The notes under the pieces are model-generated. The model ran no database searches. It worked only from the letters and a program-made list of their open reading frames with translations, and had not been told where the DNA came from. Below, in pieces: positions 6,420 through 9,638 of a DNA stretch of 9,638 nt. A program made the position numbers and the translations under genes. The stretch spans positions 1-9,638 of the forward strand of contig CABVBB010000042.1 of assembly GCA_902496505.1 (NCBI GenBank), given 5' to 3'. Source of the DNA: an uncultured Peptococcaceae bacterium (GTDB lineage Bacteria > Bacillota > Peptococcia > Peptococcales > Peptococcaceae). How positions within the stretch are numbered: the first letter of the stretch is position 1; each line of letters starts with the position of its first letter.

Positions 6420-6448
6420 TTGTCCGTCATCGCGGCGTATGCTATATT
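6420..6448 (+). promoter_or_regulatory. Promoter of the methyltransferase gene
   Basis: TTGTCC (6420-6425), a 17-bp spacer and TATATT (6443-6448) make a reasonable sigma-A promoter. It is placed between the preceding terminator and the GGAGGG ribosome binding site of the gene at 6483. Confidence 0.65.
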
Positions 6449-6482
6449 GGCAGCAAATCGATCCGAACAGGAGGGAGTCCAC

Positions 6483-7187
6483 ATGGACCAAAACTTTCGC
6501 GAGCTTCAACAATGGCTAGTAGAAACCAGCGAAGAACCGCTGGAAACGATGGCGGGATTTTTTGACGCCCGCATTGGTGATTACGAAGCGCATATGGCCC
6601 CGTGGCAGGCGCATTATCAGTGGATGGCCGAGCAGCTTCCAGAGGGCATCGAGAGCCTCTTAGACATCGGCTGCGGCAGCGGGCTCGAGCTAGACGCGAT
6701 CTTCCAGCGTTTCCAGACGCTAGCCGTCACCGGCATCGATCTCTCGCCGGCCATGCTGGCCAAGCTGCGCCAAAAGCACGGTGACAAGGCCCTGACGCTG
6801 CGCCAAGCAGATTATTTCCAGTGTGCCCTAGGCAGCCAATGCTTCGATGCCGTCGTAGCCTTTGAGACGCTGCACCACTTTACCCTCGCCCAAAAGACTG
6901 CGCTTTTTCAAAAGCTCTACCACACCCTCAAGCCCGGCGGAGTCTTTCTGGAATGCGACTATATCGCCACGTCCCCGGCTATCGAAGAACTGGCCTTTGC
7001 GGAATGCGCCCGCAGACGGCAGCGCGATGGCCTGGGAGAGCAGGTCTTTGTCCATTTTGATACACCGCTCACCCTGAGTCACGAGCTCCAGGCGCTCCAA
7101 GACGGCGGCTTTGAACAGATCGAGGTCCTCGGATTTTTGCCCGGCGATGACCACACGCCGCTGATCAAAGCCAGCAAAAAAGCCTGA
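6483..7187 (+). CDS. Class I SAM-dependent methyltransferase
   Basis: The 234-residue protein has a Rossmann-type methyltransferase core: motif [13 protein letters not shown] (59-70) binding S-adenosylmethionine, the acidic residue D86 in [11 protein letters not shown] (82-92) that contacts the ribose, D110 near the adenine, the [13 protein letters not shown] strand (121-133) and the LKPGG turn (149-153). This fits the Methyltransf_11/25 families of cytoplasmic small-molecule methylases, but the methyl acceptor cannot be told. The ATG at 6483 is chosen because GGAGGG (6471-6476) precedes it. The frame also opens at a TTG at 6420, but that codon falls in the -35 of the promoter. The gene has its own promoter and terminator, so it is transcribed alone and its neighbours give no clue to function. 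Confidence 0.88.
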   Translation: MDQNFRELQQWLVETSEEPLETMAGFFDARIGDYEAHMAPWQAHYQWMAEQLPEGIESLLDIGCGSGLELDAIFQRFQTLAVTGIDLSPAMLAKLRQKHGDKALTLRQADYFQCALGSQCFDAVVAFETLHHFTLAQKTALFQKLYHTLKPGGVFLECDYIATSPAIEELAFAECARRRQRDGLGEQVFVHFDTPLTLSHELQALQDGGFEQIEVLGFLPGDDHTPLIKASKKA

Positions 7188-7192
7188 GTCCC

Positions 7193-7227
7193 AGCGTTCC
7201 CTCCACAAGCCGAGGGAACGCTTTTTT
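7193..7227 (+). terminator. Intrinsic terminator of the methyltransferase gene
   Basis: AGCGTTCCCTC (7193-7203) pairs perfectly with GAGGGAACGCT (7212-7222) around an 8-nt loop, and the last T opens a six-T run (7222-7227). It begins five bases after the stop codon. Confidence 0.95.
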
Positions 7228-7239
7228 GTGCTCTCGGGG

Positions 7240-7273
7240 TTGCGCTTGCCGCGACAAATTGATATAGTATATT
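7240..7273 (+). promoter_or_regulatory. Promoter of the ung operon
   Basis: TTGCGC (7240-7245) with a 17-bp spacer to TATAGT (7263-7268), or TTGCCG (7246-7251) with a 16-bp spacer to TATATT (7268-7273). The two overlapping readings cannot be separated by eye. Either would give a leader of about 45-50 nt before ung. Confidence 0.6.
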
Positions 7274-7323
7274 TAAAACATTATGCCGCTCACAAAAGGG
7301 CATCATTAGGAGGTGCGCTGCTC

Positions 7324-8001
7324 ATGGCCGATATCTTGAAAAACGACTGGGCAGATCTACTAAACGACGAATTCCAAAAAGAATACTATCTCAAGCTGCG
7401 CCAATTCTTGCTCAGTGAATACCACACCAAAACAGTTTATCCCGATATGTACGATATCTTCAACGCCCTGCACTACACCGCGTACAAAGATGTCAAGGCA
7501 GTCATTTTAGGCCAAGACCCTTACCATGGTCCCAAGCAGGCGCACGGGCTGAGTTTTTCCGTACAGCCGGGCGTCCGTATCCCGCCGTCTCTGCAAAATA
7601 TTTACCAAGAACTGCACGATGATCTGGGCTGCTACATTCCCAATAACGGCTACCTCAAATCCTGGGCCGACCAAGGGGTACTTTTGCTCAATGCTTCCCT
7701 CACTGTCGTGGCCGGACAAGCCAACAGCCATTCCAAGATCGGCTGGCAGCAGTTCACCGACAAGGTCATCCAAGTGCTCAACGACCGCGAAGACCCCGTG
7801 ATCTTCATCCTCTGGGGCGGCAACGCTCGTTCCAAGAAAAAATACATCACCCATCCTTGGCACTACATCATCGAATCCGCTCATCCCAGCCCCCTTTCTG
7901 CCAGCAATGGCTTTTTCGGCAGCAAGCCGTTTTCCAAATGCAATGCCATCCTGCGCGAGCTGGGCAAAGAAGAGATCAACTGGCAAATCGAAAACATTTA
8001 G
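7324..8001 (+). CDS. ung: Uracil-DNA glycosylase, family 1
   Basis: This 225-residue enzyme has the usual Ung length and motifs: the water-activating loop GQDPYHGP (63-70) with catalytic D65, the uracil-binding F78, the LLNASLTV strand with N123 reading the base, and the HPSPLSA DNA-intercalation loop with catalytic H187 (187-193). It removes uracil from DNA after cytosine deamination or dUMP incorporation, starting base-excision repair in the cytoplasm. The ATG at 7324 is preceded by AGGAGGTG (7308-7315). The frame opens at a GTG at 7228, but that runs through the promoter and lacks homologous residues. The stop codon TAG (7999-8001) overlaps the AGGAGG of the next gene, so the CPBP protein is made from the same transcript. 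Confidence 0.97.
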   Translation: MADILKNDWADLLNDEFQKEYYLKLRQFLLSEYHTKTVYPDMYDIFNALHYTAYKDVKAVILGQDPYHGPKQAHGLSFSVQPGVRIPPSLQNIYQELHDDLGCYIPNNGYLKSWADQGVLLLNASLTVVAGQANSHSKIGWQQFTDKVIQVLNDREDPVIFILWGGNARSKKKYITHPWHYIIESAHPSPLSASNGFFGSKPFSKCNAILRELGKEEINWQIENI

Positions 8002-8015
8002 GAGGCTCGCCCCAC

Positions 8016-8735
8016 ATGAAAGCAAAACTCACCAACACCGACGTCCAGCGCCGCTATCAGCAGGTGACCACCTGCACCGGCTACGCGCTCCAGGATGATT
8101 TCGTCGGCATCGCCATCAATCCGCTGCAGCTGATCTTTTGTCTCGTCATCGCTGCCATACTCCTGGCTGTCACCTTTCTGCTCCAGCCGCTCAATTTCTG
8201 GTTGTGCATCAGCATCACCACACTGGTCTTAGCCGGTCTGGCTGTGCTCCTTGGCGGCAATACCATTGAAAAACGCCACATCGATCTGGAAACGCTGCTT
8301 ATCGGTCTAGGCGCAGCCATCGGTCTCTATATCCTCTTTTGGGTCGCCGCCTGGCTGCTTCGTCTGCCCTTATTCGCAGGCTTAGGACTGACCGAGCATC
8401 TGACCGCGCTCTACGCGCTCAAAGGGACCGCACCGATCTATTTGATCATCCCGGTCCTTCTGCTCATCACCAGCCCCTGCGAAGAGATTTTCTGGCGCGG
8501 CTTCGTGCAACGCGGCATCACCCAGTCCCTAGGCACCACCAAAGGCTGGCTGCTGGCCGCCGTGCTTTACGCCCTGGTGCACGTCGTCTCCCTCAATCCC
8601 CTCCTGGTATTAGCCGCCCTCGTCAGCGGCCTCATCTGGGGCTGGATGTACCTCAAACAGCACCACATCGTTTCCTGCATCATCTGCCACGCCCTCTGGG
8701 CACTGGCAGTCTTCATCCTCCTGCCCCTCGCTTAG
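8016..8735 (+). CDS. CPBP-family intramembrane metalloprotease (CAAX protease-like)
   Basis: The 239-residue membrane protein has six or so hydrophobic segments (about 36-56, 62-80, 94-117, 139-153, 178-210 and 218-237). It also has the signature of the CPBP/Abi family: EEIFWRG (E156, E157, R161), the second motif ending in H189 (LYALVHV) and the third histidine H225 (ICHALW). In relatives these glutamates and histidines form an intramembrane proteolytic site; some members process prenylated or bacteriocin-related peptides, others have no known role. The first 35 residues are polar and cytoplasmic. The ATG at 8016 is chosen because AGGAGG (8000-8005) precedes it and the residues in frame before it overlap ung and look random. 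It is co-transcribed with ung, with no obvious functional link. No terminator is visible after it. Confidence 0.85.
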   Translation: MKAKLTNTDVQRRYQQVTTCTGYALQDDFVGIAINPLQLIFCLVIAAILLAVTFLLQPLNFWLCISITTLVLAGLAVLLGGNTIEKRHIDLETLLIGLGAAIGLYILFWVAAWLLRLPLFAGLGLTEHLTALYALKGTAPIYLIIPVLLLITSPCEEIFWRGFVQRGITQSLGTTKGWLLAAVLYALVHVVSLNPLLVLAALVSGLIWGWMYLKQHHIVSCIICHALWALAVFILLPLA

Positions 8736-8917
8736 GCGATAATGATCCTCGCTCAAGACGAACGCGCAGCTTATAAACGAATCATGCTCAAAGAAACGAG
8801 ACTAGTTACCGCTCTAAGCGCCTCAAATCATTTAAACTAAGGCGACCTGCATGGTCGTGAGGTCGTGGCGCCAAACGCTATTCTCGCCTTTCTGAGCCCA
8901 ATAAGGAGTCCTGCTTT
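8736..8917 (+). other. 182-bp gap with a potentially structured leader before the GNAT gene
   Basis: No terminator follows the CPBP gene here and no convincing promoter is seen; TATAAA at 8772-8777 lacks a -35. The 3' half (8819-8890) is rich in mutually complementary blocks. CGACC (8843-8847) can pair with GGTCG at 8853-8857 or 8861-8865. AAGGCGA (8839-8845) can pair with TCGCCTT (8884-8890), or its AGGCG with CGCCT (8819-8823). TGGCG-CCAAA-CGCTA (8866-8880) is a hairpin. It ends 12 nt before the ribosome binding site. No known riboswitch class was recognised. Confidence 0.4.
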
Positions 8918-9472
8918 ATGCATTCTACGCTTACTATCCGTCCGGCTGTAGAAGCCGACGCACCGCAGCTTTTGGCCATCTATGCGCCCTATGTGCTGCA
9001 TACTGCCGTCACCTTTGAATACGACGTGCCCTCCCTGCACGAGTTCACCGCCCGTATCCGCAATACCCTCAAGCGCTACCCTTACCTCGTCGCCGAAAGC
9101 GACGGCGAAATTTTAGGCTATGCTTATGCCTCCGCCTTCAAAGAACGCGCCGCTTACGACTGGGCCGTAGAGACCTCCATCTACGTCCGCGAAGACACCC
9201 ACGGCCAAGGCGTAGGCCGCACGCTCTACCAAGCGCTGGAGGATACCCTACGCCGCCAGCACATCCTCAATGTCAACGCCTGCATCGCCTACCCCAATCC
9301 CGCCAGCGTCGCCTTCCACGAACGCCTAGGCTACAAAACGGTCGCCCACTTCACCAACTGCGGCTTCAAGCAAGGCCAGTGGTACGACATGATCTGGATG
9401 GAAAAAATGCTCGCCGACCACCCCGCTCAACCACAGCCCGTCATACCCTTCCCCGAATTAGAACAAGAATAA
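8918..9472 (+). CDS. GNAT-family N-acetyltransferase (phosphinothricin acetyltransferase/YncA-like)
   Basis: The 184-residue protein matches the Pat/YncA-type branch of GNAT acetyltransferases. It has the N-terminal TIRPAVEADAPQLLAIYAPYV (6-26), VTFEYDVPS (31-39), GYAYASAFKERAAYDWAVETSIYV (67-90), the acetyl-CoA pyrophosphate loop HGQGVGRTLY (95-104, with H95 in place of the usual R/Q), NPASVAFHERLGY (127-139) and the closing GQWYDMIWMEK (153-163). It should transfer an acetyl group from acetyl-CoA to a small amine in the cytoplasm, with N-acyl amino acid analogues or phosphinothricin-like compounds known for relatives; its real substrate is unknown. The tail (165-184) is proline-rich and low in complexity. 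The ATG has AAGGAG (8903-8908) nine bases upstream. It stands alone between the CPBP gene and tRNA-Ser, with no clear terminator of its own. Confidence 0.88.
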   Translation: MHSTLTIRPAVEADAPQLLAIYAPYVLHTAVTFEYDVPSLHEFTARIRNTLKRYPYLVAESDGEILGYAYASAFKERAAYDWAVETSIYVREDTHGQGVGRTLYQALEDTLRRQHILNVNACIAYPNPASVAFHERLGYKTVAHFTNCGFKQGQWYDMIWMEKMLADHPAQPQPVIPFPELEQE

Positions 9473-9525
9473 CCAAATATCACATCATTTTTGCCCGATC
9501 CGCTCAAAATCTCTGCAAATTTTGC

Positions 9526-9554
9526 TTGACTTCATCCCACCAGGATGATACAAT
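9526..9554 (+). promoter_or_regulatory. tRNA-Ser promoter
   Basis: TTGACT (9526-9531), a 17-bp spacer and TACAAT (9549-9554) form a near-consensus promoter, with the predicted start about 14 nt before the mature tRNA 5' end. AT-rich sequence (GCAAATTTTGC) lies directly upstream. The spacer is itself a dyad, TCATCC-N5-GGATGA. Confidence 0.85.
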
Positions 9555-9574
9555 AGCTATTGCTGAAAGCACTT

Positions 9575-9638
9575 GGAGAGATGTCCGAGCGGTCGAAGGA
9601 GCACGCCTGGAAAGCGTGTATACGGGCAACTGTATCAA
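9575..9638 (+). tRNA. tRNA-Ser (anticodon GGA), truncated by the window end
   Basis: The sequence has the layout of a class II tRNA: acceptor strand GGAGAGA (9575-9581), TG at positions 8-9, a D-arm TCCGAGCGGTCGAAGGAG, anticodon stem CACGC/GCGTG (9602-9606/9614-9618) with loop CTGGAAA and anticodon GGA at 9609-9611, and then the start of the long variable arm (ATAC...GTAT) typical of serine tRNAs. The variable arm end, T-arm and 3' acceptor strand lie beyond the window. It would read UCC and UCU codons. Confidence 0.95.

Noticed and set aside
6420..6482. TTG at 6420 as the methyltransferase start
   Set aside because: It overlaps the -35 hexamer and has no ribosome binding site; ATG 6483 follows GGAGGG.
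7228..7323. GTG at 7228 as the ung start
   Set aside because: It lies at the end of the previous terminator and would translate through the promoter; ATG 7324 has AGGAGGTG and gives the normal Ung length.
8839..8890. A known riboswitch or T-box before the GNAT gene
   Set aside because: No conserved core of any class I know, and no T-box motif, was seen; it is kept only as an unassigned structured leader.
1..9638. CRISPR arrays, insertion sequences, integrases, toxin-antitoxin or phage-defence genes
   Set aside because: No regularly spaced repeats, transposase motifs, terminal inverted repeats or defence-type domains were found on either strand.

Overview
The window looks like a chromosomal segment of a Bacillota (Firmicutes) bacterium of roughly balanced GC. 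The evidence is a Veg-family gene behind two consensus sigma-A promoters, a YtrA-type GntR regulator leading an ABC-transporter operon, strong GGAGG ribosome binding sites before nearly every gene, and compact stem-loop/U-run terminators. A Clostridia or Negativicutes source fits, but the sequence alone does not give a genus. No insertion sequence, phage gene, CRISPR array or integrase is visible.

Layout. Bases 1-750 are the 3' part of a DUF4179-like (anti-sigma-factor-type) ectodomain gene. It converges on a LysR regulator (793-1722, minus) across a shared bidirectional terminator. Upstream of lysR on the same strand is a 657-aa alkaline-phosphatase-superfamily phosphohydrolase (1802-3775, minus). 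A 284-bp divergent intergenic region separates the phosphatase from veg (4060-4329, plus). It holds a phosphatase promoter flanked by inverted TGGTAGTT boxes, and two perfect TTGACA/TATAAT promoters for veg.

After the veg terminator comes a three-gene operon (4495-6360): a GntR/YtrA-type repressor, an ABC ATPase and an ABC-2-type membrane protein. The genes overlap by a few bases, the operon starts at a promoter buried in a perfect 12-bp dyad, and it ends in a UUCG-capped terminator. Next are a monocistronic class I SAM methyltransferase (6483-7187), then uracil-DNA glycosylase (ung, 7324-8001) coupled to a CPBP-family membrane protease (8016-8735). A GNAT acetyltransferase (8918-9472) follows, with a repeat-rich, potentially structured leader. 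The window ends inside a tRNA-Ser(GGA) gene.

How they work together. The clear functional unit is the gntR-ABC operon: the repressor very probably controls its own transporter through the dyad. The LysR gene has a candidate autoregulatory dyad and could also receive read-through from the phosphatase gene. The remaining genes are housekeeping or singletons. No convincing new multi-gene system was found. The most interesting signals are regulatory (four dyads placed at promoters and a leader with competing pairings), plus an apparently missing metal-ligand histidine in the phosphatase.
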